Shown piece after piece: positions 8,781-18,039 of a stretch of DNA of 64,000 nucleotides. The stretch spans positions 2,480,001 to 2,544,000 of the forward strand of contig NZ_CP044016.1 in NCBI RefSeq assembly GCF_004337365.2, given 5' to 3'. The DNA is from Rhizosphaericola mali (GTDB taxonomy: Bacteria > Bacteroidota > Bacteroidia > Chitinophagales > Chitinophagaceae). Below the pieces are notes generated by a model, which saw only the letters and a list, made by a program, of their open reading frames with translations, did not search any database and had not been told where the DNA came from. Each line of letters opens with the position of its first letter. The first letter of the stretch is position 1. A program made the position numbers and the translations under genes.

Positions 8781-10748
8781 TTACTCCTTTGTCAAGATTG
8801 CCGACCAACCACCACCAGATTGCATAGAAATATGAACAGCGTCATTTTGTTTCCAATGAGCAGTTTCTAATATATAATCTTCGGCAAATTTATCTGCATT
8901 TACACCATCTTTAAATATCTGAACTTTATAGTTGGTATTTTTATCCAAAAAATCCAATTTAAAATCTAGTTCACGTTTATTCCAATTATTTAGCCCACCG
9001 ATATACCAATTATTTCCATGTTTACGCGCCACTAAAACAAACTCTTTTATATCTCCATCAATAGCCACAGTACTATCCCAAGTTGTCGGAAAATTAGTCA
9101 TATAAGCTGTACAACTAGAATCCTTTAAATAATTGGATGGATTGTCTGCCAACATCTGCAATGGACTTTCATACACAGCATACATAGCCACTTGATGTGC
9201 TCTAGTACCTTCACTCATTGGCATTTCTACATTTGCTTTATAATTTTTCTTAATTACATTTCTCATCGCTCCTGGAGTATAGTCCATCGGCCCGACGACC
9301 ATTCTAGTGAAAGGTATCGTAACATCATGCGGAGGATTTGCTTCCTCATCTGTCCATTTGTAATTTTCCAAACCTTTTACACCTTCATAGGAAACAATAT
9401 TTGGATATTTTCTATTCAGACCAACGGGTTTGTAGGCACCATGTAGATCTACCATGAGGCGATGTTTCGCTGCAGTAGAAGCCAATCTTTCATAAAAATT
9501 CACCATATACTGATCCGCTCGTGCCATAAAATCAACCTTCACTCCTTTCACGCCCCATTTTTGATAGGTATCAAGAACAGTCTCCATGTCTTTATCCATT
9601 GGCTGCCACAAAGTCCATAAAATAATATCTACATTTTTAGATTTACCATAACGTACAAGTTCTTCAACATCTATATTGTTGGCATTATGCGTTATATCCC
9701 AAGTTGATTTAGACCAACCTTCATCTAAAACTAAATAAGGTAATTTGTATTTTGCCGCGAAATCAATATAGTATTTATAAGTGTCATTATTAATTCCTGA
9801 TTTGAAATTAACGCCATAGATATTATTATCATTCCACCAATCCCAAGCTACAAGCCCTGGTTTGATCCAATCCGTTTCTTTCAAAACATTAGGACTTGCT
9901 AATTGAAATACTAGATTATTTTCCAATAAATCTTTGTCCTGATTGGCTACCATAAACACACGCCATGGGAAACTACGCGTACCAATAGTACGTGCTATAT
10001 AATTGTGATTTTCCAAAATTTTAGTTCCTCTATCCCCATATAAAGTATCTTTTGCTATGACTTTGGGAAATACACCATGGATTTTTGTTGAATTCGTCCC
10101 AAGGAAAAACAAATTGGAATAATCTAACAAATTAGATTCAGAAATTAATACTTTAGGATTATTTTTATCACCTACATATAGGGGCAAACATGCATCTTGT
10201 TTATCTGTCACACTTTCTAAATAGGTTTCCTTAAATATTTGCTCATAATGCGATTGCAAATATTTGTTTTCATTATCAGAACCCCAAAATACGCGCTTAT
10301 TACTAGGAAATTCAATATCTACAATTTCATTGGTTACATTGATTGAATCTTTAAAGTTAGTGATCCAACTATAAGCAATTCCATTGTTGAACAATCTAAA
10401 ATCAATAGCGGAACCAGATTTCAACTGAATAATTAAATCATTATAATTATTGGCTATAGACTTTGATCTTATGGGTATGGTAGGATATATAATATCCTTA
10501 GCAGAATGTTTTTTTAAACTTTTTACCTTTTCATTCCATCCAATGACGCCATATTGTTCTACAGCCAAAGCAGCGACTCCTGATTTAATAACAACACTTC
10601 CATCTTCTGATAAATTCCAGCGAATACTATCAGAGATGGAAATATTGGCCTTTAATTTATTATTTGGCGATTGAAGCGTATAGGCTTGTTGGGCGAAACT
10701 ATTCTGAAAAATAAATATTGAAAAAAAAAGTAAGGATCGTTGTAACAT
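8781..10748 (-). CDS. GH97 retaining alpha-galactosidase-type glycoside hydrolase
   Basis: A 655-residue secreted GH97 enzyme with signal peptide (about 1-19), N-terminal beta-sandwich, (beta/alpha)8 barrel (about 290-540) and C-terminal beta domain. The motif GVKVDF carries Asp406 at the nucleophile position, with Glu455 (VSYEGVKGLE) as probable acid/base. In GH97, an Asp nucleophile marks the retaining branch (BtGal97b alpha-galactosidase, related beta-L-arabinopyranosidases), whereas SusB-type inverting alpha-glucosidases use Glu bases. The enzyme is therefore predicted to remove alpha-galactose or an equivalent sugar. This would suit the single alpha-galactose that extensins carry on serine. 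It appears to be the first gene of the operon GH97-zincin-GH127-GH51-DUF5695, with its own 134-base upstream gap. Family secure, substrate inferred. Confidence 0.88.
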   Translation of the reverse strand: MLQRSLLFFSIFIFQNSFAQQAYTLQSPNNKLKANISISDSIRWNLSEDGSVVIKSGVAALAVEQYGVIGWNEKVKSLKKHSAKDIIYPTIPIRSKSIANNYNDLIIQLKSGSAIDFRLFNNGIAYSWITNFKDSINVTNEIVDIEFPSNKRVFWGSDNENKYLQSHYEQIFKETYLESVTDKQDACLPLYVGDKNNPKVLISESNLLDYSNLFFLGTNSTKIHGVFPKVIAKDTLYGDRGTKILENHNYIARTIGTRSFPWRVFMVANQDKDLLENNLVFQLASPNVLKETDWIKPGLVAWDWWNDNNIYGVNFKSGINNDTYKYYIDFAAKYKLPYLVLDEGWSKSTWDITHNANNIDVEELVRYGKSKNVDIILWTLWQPMDKDMETVLDTYQKWGVKGVKVDFMARADQYMVNFYERLASTAAKHRLMVDLHGAYKPVGLNRKYPNIVSYEGVKGLENYKWTDEEANPPHDVTIPFTRMVVGPMDYTPGAMRNVIKKNYKANVEMPMSEGTRAHQVAMYAVYESPLQMLADNPSNYLKDSSCTAYMTNFPTTWDSTVAIDGDIKEFVLVARKHGNNWYIGGLNNWNKRELDFKLDFLDKNTNYKVQIFKDGVNADKFAEDYILETAHWKQNDAVHISMQSGGGWSAILTKE

Positions 10749-10767
10749 ATCTATGATTATTCTTTTT

Positions 10768-10811
10768 CAAATTTATTAGAAATAGATTAATAAGTTAACA
10801 ATGATTTTAAC
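10768..10811 (-). promoter_or_regulatory. Putative promoter and TAAC-type operator upstream of GH97
   Basis: Reading the minus strand, 10775-10768 is TAAATTTG, matching the Bacteroidota -7 box TAnnTTTG. A -33 TTTG at the usual 19-20 base distance is not clear. At 10796-10811 two TAAC half-sites lie 12 bases apart (TAACAATGATTTTAAC), resembling the 11-base-spaced pair near 17962 and 49692. The gap separates the SusC1 operon from the GH97 operon, so an extra promoter here is plausible. Pattern match only. Confidence 0.35.
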
Positions 10812-10882
10812 TGATAGTTATTCAATTTTATCATTATATCATTTTTTTGATAAGAATTTTATGAAAAAGCTTAAAAAATTGT

Positions 10883-11881
10883 TTATTTATGTATATCCTT
10901 CAACAAATGATAGGTAATATTATATGTTCCTGGTGCCAATAATGAAAAATACATCACTGTCTGCACAGAAGCAACACCTGATATTCCTGTAATTTTATTA
11001 TCAATTCTAACTCCGTCTGTTGAAGTTGCATTCCCATAATTAGGTAAATTAAAATATGGAAAACTTAGTGTCACATTAGGTAATTGCTGTACAATAGTAG
11101 AATCTGTGAATTTTTGAGCATAATAAGGAGCCCAATAATGTAATTTAGGATAATAAGTTGTTGTAATTGGGTCATTAGAAAAATCCGTAACTTCTCCTTT
11201 GTTTGGATTAAACGGAATGCCATTTTTATCTACAAATTTTAAAATAATTTGACTAGTACCTGGAGTTTCTGAATATGTAATATCAAACGAAGAATAAGAG
11301 GGATCAGATTCTGTGCGCATAATCAAATTTCCATTTGCATCATATGTTCGATAACTAAAATATCCAGTTGTTGATGTTGTAGACAATGGAATTATATTTA
11401 TCTGACACGCATTTTTTATAGTTCTTTCGCCATTAACATTAGAAACAGAAATATCCATATTATAACGTCCTGTGGGTACATAGGATGTTGCAGATGTAAA
11501 TTGTAAGCGCCCACCAATTTCAGCAATATTAAACGGTCTGACCAAACTATCATTAAGTTTACTATTAAATTGATCTAAAGTAGTGTCCGTATATAATAAT
11601 GGTGCTTTATACGTTACAATAGAATAAGGAGTCCTCAATAAGCTATCGGCATCATTACCTAGCGAATCCGTTAAAGATAATAATTTAACAGATAGAGGTG
11701 CTGTAGACCCGTTTAATACCAAGGCGGCAGACACAGTAGTAACTCCTTGTTGCACATCAAATGGGTTTACTTGATAGTAAATATCATCACTGATATAACC
11801 ATGCACTATTTTTTGACAACTATTACCTAATAAAGCAATAGAAAAAAGCGATGCCAATATTTTTATTTTCGTTGTAGTCAT
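10883..11881 (-). CDS. DUF5007-like surface lipoprotein of the SusC1 operon
   Basis: A lipoprotein of about 332 residues with lipobox LGNSC near residue 22; the start at 11881 is preferred over an upstream one (11908) because it gives a compact lipoprotein signal. The sequence is beta-rich and rich in Ser/Thr/Asn. It resembles DUF5007 proteins, which I know as companions of SusC/SusD and fasciclin lipoproteins in this phylum. It is last in the operon SusC1-SusD1-fasciclin-DUF5007, 76 bases after the fasciclin gene. A surface glycan- or glycoprotein-binding role is likely from its position, but no binding residues can be pointed out. Confidence 0.7.
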   Translation of the reverse strand: MTTTKIKILASLFSIALLGNSCQKIVHGYISDDIYYQVNPFDVQQGVTTVSAALVLNGSTAPLSVKLLSLTDSLGNDADSLLRTPYSIVTYKAPLLYTDTTLDQFNSKLNDSLVRPFNIAEIGGRLQFTSATSYVPTGRYNMDISVSNVNGERTIKNACQINIIPLSTTSTTGYFSYRTYDANGNLIMRTESDPSYSSFDITYSETPGTSQIILKFVDKNGIPFNPNKGEVTDFSNDPITTTYYPKLHYWAPYYAQKFTDSTIVQQLPNVTLSFPYFNLPNYGNATSTDGVRIDNKITGISGVASVQTVMYFSLLAPGTYNITYHLLKDIHK

Positions 11882-11957
11882 TTTTTTTAGTTTATGATAA
11901 ACACACATTTTTAATTTAATTAAAAAATATTCGTGTTATATAATTAGCTTCAATTAT

Positions 11958-13049
11958 TTATTGTGAAACTAACTTCACATTGATATTAATATATGCTGTT
12001 TTTTTATCACCATCTGAGTTGATATATAATAAAGCCAATTTTAGTACATATGTCTGCCCCAGCACGGCTTGACTTGGAAACTGACCTACTGTAATTTGAT
12101 AACTATCAATTAAATAGTCTGCATATATAACTGCATCATCTCCCCAATTAACAACGGAGCCATCACTTCCAAACCAAAAACCAGGAGTATCTGCAGTATA
12201 ATTATCCGAAAATGTTCCATCTGGTTCGATAGCATATAATTTTAGACTATCACTACCCGCATCTAATAATGAACTAATCTGACTTGTGGAGATATCAAAT
12301 AATTTGGCAATTGCATTAGAATCCAATTGTAAAGTATTATTAGTATAATCATTATCATCTTGTACCACATTGATATTAAAATTATAGACTGTCGTATCCT
12401 TAACAGGATCTCCAACTAAATTTATTGATGCATTATTTGCGAAGACATTTAGATTAGTACCACTAGCTGTTTTAATACCTGTAGTTTGACATTGTAAGGT
12501 AAGGTCTGTTGCATCATTCGATGGAGCGCCAGCACTACCATCTAAAACTCCATTTATTTTGACATATTCAAGTATATAATAGGTTAGACTTGATGTAACA
12601 ACTGAGTAGGATTGGGCGAGTTTTTTTATTGCACATGTCGAATCTGCCCAATTCGTATACATTTTTGCAGATGTTGAAACATTATCCAATGTAATTGTAG
12701 AATCAGCAAACATGTACTGCGTTAAAAACTTGGAGTTTATTTTTTTATATAATCGATCCAAAGATGTTATACTATTATTACTCATCAATTTGTTAATTGC
12801 AAAATCAGTAGGCGCAAAAAAAGTTCCAGCGTTATTAACCGAATCTTTTAAACCTAAATGATCAATTATCTGAATCAAAGTATCAAAATAATGATATTCA
12901 TTATTTGCCAAATATTCATAAGTGGTGTAAGTTGTATTAGCGCTAGCCAATCCTCCATCTGTCAAATAATCTTTTTTACAAGAAGTAAAGGCAAATATCA
13001 TGCTTATGCAAAATAGAAAAATATAATATTTTAGTTTATTAGGAGACAT
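11958..13049 (-). CDS. Fasciclin (FAS1) domain lipoprotein
   Basis: A 363-residue lipoprotein (lipobox FTSC near residue 24). Residues about 45-175 form a FAS1-like domain with the diagnostic segment TFFAPTDFAINKL, followed by a long beta-rich C-terminal half of unknown fold. FAS1 domains mediate cell adhesion and carbohydrate or protein binding. Between SusD1 (10 bases upstream) and the DUF5007 lipoprotein, it probably acts as an accessory surface-binding protein of the SusC1/D1 complex. Plant fasciclin-like AGPs carry the same domain type, but that resemblance alone says nothing about the ligand. Confidence 0.78.
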   Translation of the reverse strand: MSPNKLKYYIFLFCISMIFAFTSCKKDYLTDGGLASANTTYTTYEYLANNEYHYFDTLIQIIDHLGLKDSVNNAGTFFAPTDFAINKLMSNNSITSLDRLYKKINSKFLTQYMFADSTITLDNVSTSAKMYTNWADSTCAIKKLAQSYSVVTSSLTYYILEYVKINGVLDGSAGAPSNDATDLTLQCQTTGIKTASGTNLNVFANNASINLVGDPVKDTTVYNFNINVVQDDNDYTNNTLQLDSNAIAKLFDISTSQISSLLDAGSDSLKLYAIEPDGTFSDNYTADTPGFWFGSDGSVVNWGDDAVIYADYLIDSYQITVGQFPSQAVLGQTYVLKLALLYINSDGDKKTAYININVKLVSQ

Positions 13050-13059
13050 AAAATTATTT

Positions 13060-14592
13060 TTAATAAGTTAATAATTGTTGCCAAAAAGTAGTTTGAACCA
13101 AACCTGAGTTCAAGGTCATTAAGGACGGATCAATTGGCCAATAATATTTACCTGCTGTAAACTGAGCCTGCGTCATATATGGAAATTTAGACACACCTGT
13201 AATACGCTCATTTCGAACAAGATCATAATATCGACTACCTTCTAATAAAAGTTCTCTTCCTCGTTCTGCGGTAACACTATCCAATAAAGAATTCTGTCCA
13301 TTTGTACTTAATTCTGCTAATGTATAATTTGAAATACCAGCTCTAGTTCTTATTGTATTCAAATCAGTCAATGCATTTGAAAAATCAGGAGTTGATTTTG
13401 AAGCGTATGCCTCAGCGCGCAATAAATAAATATCTGCCAATCTAAAAACTATAATATTATTTTCAGACAAATAATAGTTAACTCCACTTGCTGTTACTGT
13501 AGATATATTAGAGTATTTAGTACAATAGTAATATTTAGTCGAACCTGAATTTACATATGTATATTCTTTTTTAAATCTTGCATCAGTTGTATCGTTATAC
13601 AATTCAAATAATTTTCCTGTGCTTAATTTCCAGATAGGAACAGAATTAGTTGCTATATAAGGCGCTGCCAATGTAAAATATGCTATACTAGCCTCAGTTT
13701 GTGCATTTAATGCCTCACTTGTAGAATTTTGTGCTATTTCAAATATACCTTCATCTGATTGTCCGTTATAAATTGTCGCATAATTACTTCCACTAACCAA
13801 GGAATACCCTCCATTACTAATCACAGAATCACAGGCCATTACACAACTATCGTAAGCACCTTTCCATGCATAAATATGTGCCAATAAAGCAAAGCAGGCG
13901 CCTTTATCAGCTCTTACATTTTTATCCGTAGAGGAAGCATCTCTATAATCCATATTTGCTTTAGCAATATTCAAATCATAGATTGCTGCATTTAAAATTT
14001 GAGATTGATCCACTCTTGGATCACTCGTAATAGAAGATATATCTTCTTGATAAGAGGTATCTAATGGCACATTGCCCCATACTCGAGCCATATAGAAATA
14101 ATTAAACGCTCTACAAAATCTTGCCTCAGCTTCAAATGCTTTCTTTTGTGCTATTTCATCAGCCTCTGTTGCTCCATCAAATTTATCATTACTCATCGTA
14201 TTGATAAAATAAAGACAACGATTAGACTGTTGAATAGAAGAATAAAATGGAGTCCAAACCCTTAATTTTAATTTAGGATCATACGTATTTAACGAAGAAA
14301 CGGTGATGCCCCAATTCATTTGATAAATATAATTGTAATCAGAATTTGCCGTCATATCTCCCCATAAATCCGTAGGAACATCTCCATAAGAATAAAAAGA
14401 GCATGCAGCGTTAAATGCGGATCTAATCCCTGAATAACAACCTGCTATTTGTGAATTTACGTCAGAGGACGAGCTCCAAGATGTCGCATCCGTAACGGTA
14501 CTGATCGGATCTTGGTCTAAAAATTTTTTACACGAAAATGAGCCAAATACAATCAATCCAATGAGTGTTTTAATTAATATTTTTGAATTCAT
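13060..14592 (-). CDS. SusD/RagB-type outer-membrane binding lipoprotein (SusD1)
   Basis: A 510-residue lipoprotein with lipobox FSCKK near residue 20 followed by the typical FLDQDP segment. The fold is helix-rich (TPR-like repeats), with the common SusD C-terminal pattern RxxElxxEGxRYYDLVR and YxWPID near the end. It captures oligosaccharide or glycopeptide at the cell surface and closes over the SusC partner. It follows SusC1 by 35 bases in the same operon. It belongs to the classical SusD/RagB branch, unlike the SusD-like_2 branch of the two other SusD proteins here, so the three systems probably import different molecules. Confidence 0.92.
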   Translation of the reverse strand: MNSKILIKTLIGLIVFGSFSCKKFLDQDPISTVTDATSWSSSSDVNSQIAGCYSGIRSAFNAACSFYSYGDVPTDLWGDMTANSDYNYIYQMNWGITVSSLNTYDPKLKLRVWTPFYSSIQQSNRCLYFINTMSNDKFDGATEADEIAQKKAFEAEARFCRAFNYFYMARVWGNVPLDTSYQEDISSITSDPRVDQSQILNAAIYDLNIAKANMDYRDASSTDKNVRADKGACFALLAHIYAWKGAYDSCVMACDSVISNGGYSLVSGSNYATIYNGQSDEGIFEIAQNSTSEALNAQTEASIAYFTLAAPYIATNSVPIWKLSTGKLFELYNDTTDARFKKEYTYVNSGSTKYYYCTKYSNISTVTASGVNYYLSENNIIVFRLADIYLLRAEAYASKSTPDFSNALTDLNTIRTRAGISNYTLAELSTNGQNSLLDSVTAERGRELLLEGSRYYDLVRNERITGVSKFPYMTQAQFTAGKYYWPIDPSLMTLNSGLVQTTFWQQLLTY

Positions 14593-14627
14593 AATTGTTA
14601 AATTAGTAAGTGAAAATTTTAGTTTTT

Positions 14628-17600
14628 CTATAGTGTAACTCTAAAACCAAGATTCACTTTTAATGCATTAGGATAAGTAGCATTACTTGATCCTGTAGTA
14701 TTATCATAAAGCGAAGGATCCACTAAATCTTTAGATTTTTTCCAAGTATATATATTATTAAACGAGCCATACACATTTAGAGCTGATAAATGCCACTTTC
14801 TAACCAGACCACTCGTAAAAGTATAACCTAGCATTATTTGTTGTAATCTGATATAGGAACCATCACGCAAGAAATAGCTATTAGCTACATTCCAAGGATC
14901 TAATTGAGTTGAACCTGTACCATATACTAACCTAGGATAAGTTGCATTGGCATCTCCAGATTGTTGCCAAAATTTATTAAGATATTGAGAATAGACACCA
15001 GCTGGACCAGCAACACTACCCCATGCAGCATAAGAACTTCCATTTAACGCATCAGACAAAGTACCATTTAGCAACTTATTTCCAAAAGAATACATAGCAA
15101 AAACTGTAAGTGAAAACCCTTTGTAATTAAATGTATTCGTCAATCCACCAGTAACCTTAGGAGCAGGGCTTGCATTCATATTTACCTGATCATCATAGTT
15201 AATATTATAATCCCCATTTTGGTCTACATATTTTGGATCACCACCTTTTAAGGTCGTACCAAAATAAGTCATTTTACTACCTGTAATTGGATCGGTAGGC
15301 ACACTCTGATCAGTAGCGTATACACCATCAACTTTCCATATTTTATAACTAAATAAAGGTTGCCCAAGAGTCAAGGTTTTCCTAAACCAAGGCGCTCCAT
15401 ATATGATATCACGTCCACCATTAGGCAATTTGGTTACCCAGTTTTTATCAAATGATATATTAAAGTTCGTGATCCATTGAAAGGCAGAGGTATTTTTCAG
15501 ATTATGGGAAGTAACACTCAGTTCTAAACCTGTATTCCTAACATTTACATAATTACCTGAATAATAGGCATATCCAGTTGTTGACTCAGCAGGAATTTGC
15601 CATAAATATTTATCATCCGCATCTTTTTGGTACCAATCCATTGAAAAGCTCAATCGACTATTAAACATTTCCCAATCCATACCAAAATCTAATTGAGGAT
15701 ATTTTTCCCAACGAACATCATTGCTTGATTTTATGCCACTATTTACATAGTTATCTACATACGGGAATGGAGTAACTACGGTTGTCCCATTATAGGTTGA
15801 AGGAGTGCCTGTTAAATAAGGATAAGCTGCCCCTCCTCCTATTATACCTGTTGTAGATCCATACGAACTTGCATCTGTATATAATGATTGATATTTGGCA
15901 TACCAGCTTCCAGGATCTTGTCCAGTAACACCGTAACTAGCTCTCAACTTTAGAAAGTTGACCACATGTTTTAAGGGCTGAAAAAAGTTTTCATCCGACA
16001 TTACCCAACCTAAAGAAGCTGAATAAAATGTTCCCCAGCGATAATCAGGACTATAAATGGAACTGGCATCTCTTCTTAAACTACCTGTAAATAAATATTT
16101 ACCATTATAATCATAATTCACTCTACCATAATAAGATTGAGTTGTTTTAGTAGCCGTTGTTGAATTTGCATATAAATTAGAGCCGCTTGGAACCGTTGCA
16201 ACGGTATATATATTAGATACATCAATACCATAGGCATACATAGTTGCATCATATTTCATCGCTTTATAAGCAGAATAACCGCCAACAAGGGTTAAATTAT
16301 TCAATCCTATATGCTTATTATATTGAGCATAAGACTCCCATGTCCAGTTTGGATTTGAATTAGTAATATCATTTGCCTCATTATATATACCATTCAATGC
16401 CTCAGGCGAAAAATATGCGTATTTTTCTTGGAAATTATTGTATCCGAATGTACTCGTTATTGTCAGATCTTTAGTTAATGTATCTGTAAGTCTTAAACTT
16501 CCAGCCATCGAAAAAACCTTATCATCATCATATCGAGAAGATTTTCCTGAATATAAATCCAACTGAGATTGGGATAAAGCCGCCAATGACGTAGGGAAAT
16601 TACTAGGAGAAAAAATGTATGGATTGTCACTTACACCTGCACCATGGGTATGTTTTTCTGAGGATATTTGCATAGTCAATCCTACGGATAACTTGCTAAT
16701 AGGATTCAATTGTAAATCTAGATTAGGCGCTATTCTACTTACGCCATACCCATTCACTGCACCTTGCTCATCATAATGACTTATACCAAATCGATACATA
16801 TTATTCCCAGGAAACATGCCTTGTAGACTCAATTCTTCACTATTCACTTTCGCAAAATTTTCAATCAATAAACCTTGCCAATCCACATCATTATTAAAAG
16901 AGGAATTTAAACTATCTGTTAATTGAATAGGAATTACGCCATTTTGTAAATCTGTATAGGTCAATTGACTATTCAGCATTTTCAATTTTAATGCTCTTTC
17001 TGCATTACCCGTAGTTACGTCAATCAACTTCGGATTTAATGTACCACCTCCATAGGCATTTAATGTTACTTGAGGTTTATAACTTTTCGCTCTACGTGTC
17101 TTGACTATAATTACACCGTTACCACCTCTAGCTCCATATATCGCAGCCGCTGATGCATCCTTAAGCACATCAATAGATTCAATATCATTAGGATCAATTA
17201 CACTTAAAGGATTAGAGTAAGTATAGGAAGTTCCCATATTATTTACATCATAAATCACACCATCTATGACATATAAAGGCTGCGTATTACCACCATTGGC
17301 ATTACCATAATCAACGTTGGTAGAGCCACGAATGACTATTTTAGTTGCAGCTCCAGGCTCGCCCGAACTTTGAAGTACGTTTACACCAGCCAATCGACCT
17401 TGTAACATTTGGTCAAAACTCAATTGAGGTATATCTTGAATAGCATCCCCACTCAAGGAAGATACGGCTGCGGTAACCTTACGACGAGATTGCGTATTGT
17501 AACCCACAACTACAACATCATCTAATGAAGAATTCTGCGCAGATAAAATGATGTTATTAATTTCGTCACCTTTGACTATTTTAGTTTTATAGCCAATATG

Positions 17601-17843
17601 AGAAATTTCAAATTCATTGTCAAGATATTTTACATTAACTGTAAAATTACCTGAGGAGTCTGTTAGAATTACAGTTTTCGTTTTTAAAACCTTTACAGTT
17701 GCACCAGCAAGCACTTCGCCTTTATCATTTTTTACTGTACCAGTAATCCCATTTTGAGATTGTGCACTAACTACAGAACAATACAATAAAGGAATAAAAA
17801 GTAAGCATACCTGCTTTGTCTTTCTCTTCTTTAAAGTAAACAT
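14628..17843 (-). CDS. SusC/RagA TonB-dependent outer-membrane transporter (SusC1)
   Basis: About 1071 residues. From the chosen start (17843; an in-frame codon at 17873 gives a poorer signal) there is a signal peptide, then a carboxypeptidase-regulatory-like domain (starting ITGTVKNDKGE), the TonB box/plug (DDVVVVGYNTQ; ASAAAIYGARGGNGVIIVKT) and a long outer-membrane barrel. It imports large ligands delivered by SusD1, using TonB energy. It is first in the operon SusC1-SusD1-fasciclin-DUF5007. The upstream gap contains a TAACC repeat (17962-17977) and the terminator of the preceding M61 gene, so this operon has its own promoter. It keeps the N-terminal extension that SusC2 and SusC3 lack. 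Confidence 0.95.
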   Translation of the reverse strand: MFTLKKRKTKQVCLLFIPLLYCSVVSAQSQNGITGTVKNDKGEVLAGATVKVLKTKTVILTDSSGNFTVNVKYLDNEFEISHIGYKTKIVKGDEINNIILSAQNSSLDDVVVVGYNTQSRRKVTAAVSSLSGDAIQDIPQLSFDQMLQGRLAGVNVLQSSGEPGAATKIVIRGSTNVDYGNANGGNTQPLYVIDGVIYDVNNMGTSYTYSNPLSVIDPNDIESIDVLKDASAAAIYGARGGNGVIIVKTRRAKSYKPQVTLNAYGGGTLNPKLIDVTTGNAERALKLKMLNSQLTYTDLQNGVIPIQLTDSLNSSFNNDVDWQGLLIENFAKVNSEELSLQGMFPGNNMYRFGISHYDEQGAVNGYGVSRIAPNLDLQLNPISKLSVGLTMQISSEKHTHGAGVSDNPYIFSPSNFPTSLAALSQSQLDLYSGKSSRYDDDKVFSMAGSLRLTDTLTKDLTITSTFGYNNFQEKYAYFSPEALNGIYNEANDITNSNPNWTWESYAQYNKHIGLNNLTLVGGYSAYKAMKYDATMYAYGIDVSNIYTVATVPSGSNLYANSTTATKTTQSYYGRVNYDYNGKYLFTGSLRRDASSIYSPDYRWGTFYSASLGWVMSDENFFQPLKHVVNFLKLRASYGVTGQDPGSWYAKYQSLYTDASSYGSTTGIIGGGAAYPYLTGTPSTYNGTTVVTPFPYVDNYVNSGIKSSNDVRWEKYPQLDFGMDWEMFNSRLSFSMDWYQKDADDKYLWQIPAESTTGYAYYSGNYVNVRNTGLELSVTSHNLKNTSAFQWITNFNISFDKNWVTKLPNGGRDIIYGAPWFRKTLTLGQPLFSYKIWKVDGVYATDQSVPTDPITGSKMTYFGTTLKGGDPKYVDQNGDYNINYDDQVNMNASPAPKVTGGLTNTFNYKGFSLTVFAMYSFGNKLLNGTLSDALNGSSYAAWGSVAGPAGVYSQYLNKFWQQSGDANATYPRLVYGTGSTQLDPWNVANSYFLRDGSYIRLQQIMLGYTFTSGLVRKWHLSALNVYGSFNNIYTWKKSKDLVDPSLYDNTTGSSNATYPNALKVNLGFRVTL

Positions 17844-17961
17844 AAACAATTGGATAATTTTATAGTGAGTCAATTTTCTAAAGGATCTCTTTAGATAGTC
17901 AAATTCTTGATCTAAATTAAAATAGAAAATCGTATTCTATAGTATATAAAATATCCAATAA

Positions 17962-17977
17962 TAACCATATTTTAACC
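17962..17977. promoter_or_regulatory. TAACC direct-repeat operator candidate upstream of SusC1
   Basis: The 16-mer TAACCATATTTTAACC, two TAACC half-sites 11 bases apart, lies 119 bases upstream of the SusC1 start. An identical 16-mer is at 49692-49707, in the control region between the hydroxyproline operon and its divergent AraC gene. Direct repeats one helical turn apart are typical of AraC-family sites. Chance identities of this length can occur in AT-rich DNA, so the matching location is the main argument. Confidence 0.4.
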
Positions 17978-18020
17978 AAAAAAAGGTTGATATTATTGTA
18001 ATAAATAATATCAACCTTTT
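17978..18020 (-). terminator. Intrinsic terminator after the M61 gene
   Basis: A perfect 17-base inverted repeat (17981-17997 with 18004-18020, core GGTTGATATTATT) around a 6-base loop, with an A-run on the plus strand at 17978-17984 that becomes the U-run of the minus-strand transcript. It lies 20 bases past the M61 stop and separates the DUF5695B-M61 unit from the SusC1 operon. Confidence 0.85.
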
Positions 18021-18039
18021 TTATAAGTAAAAAATACAA

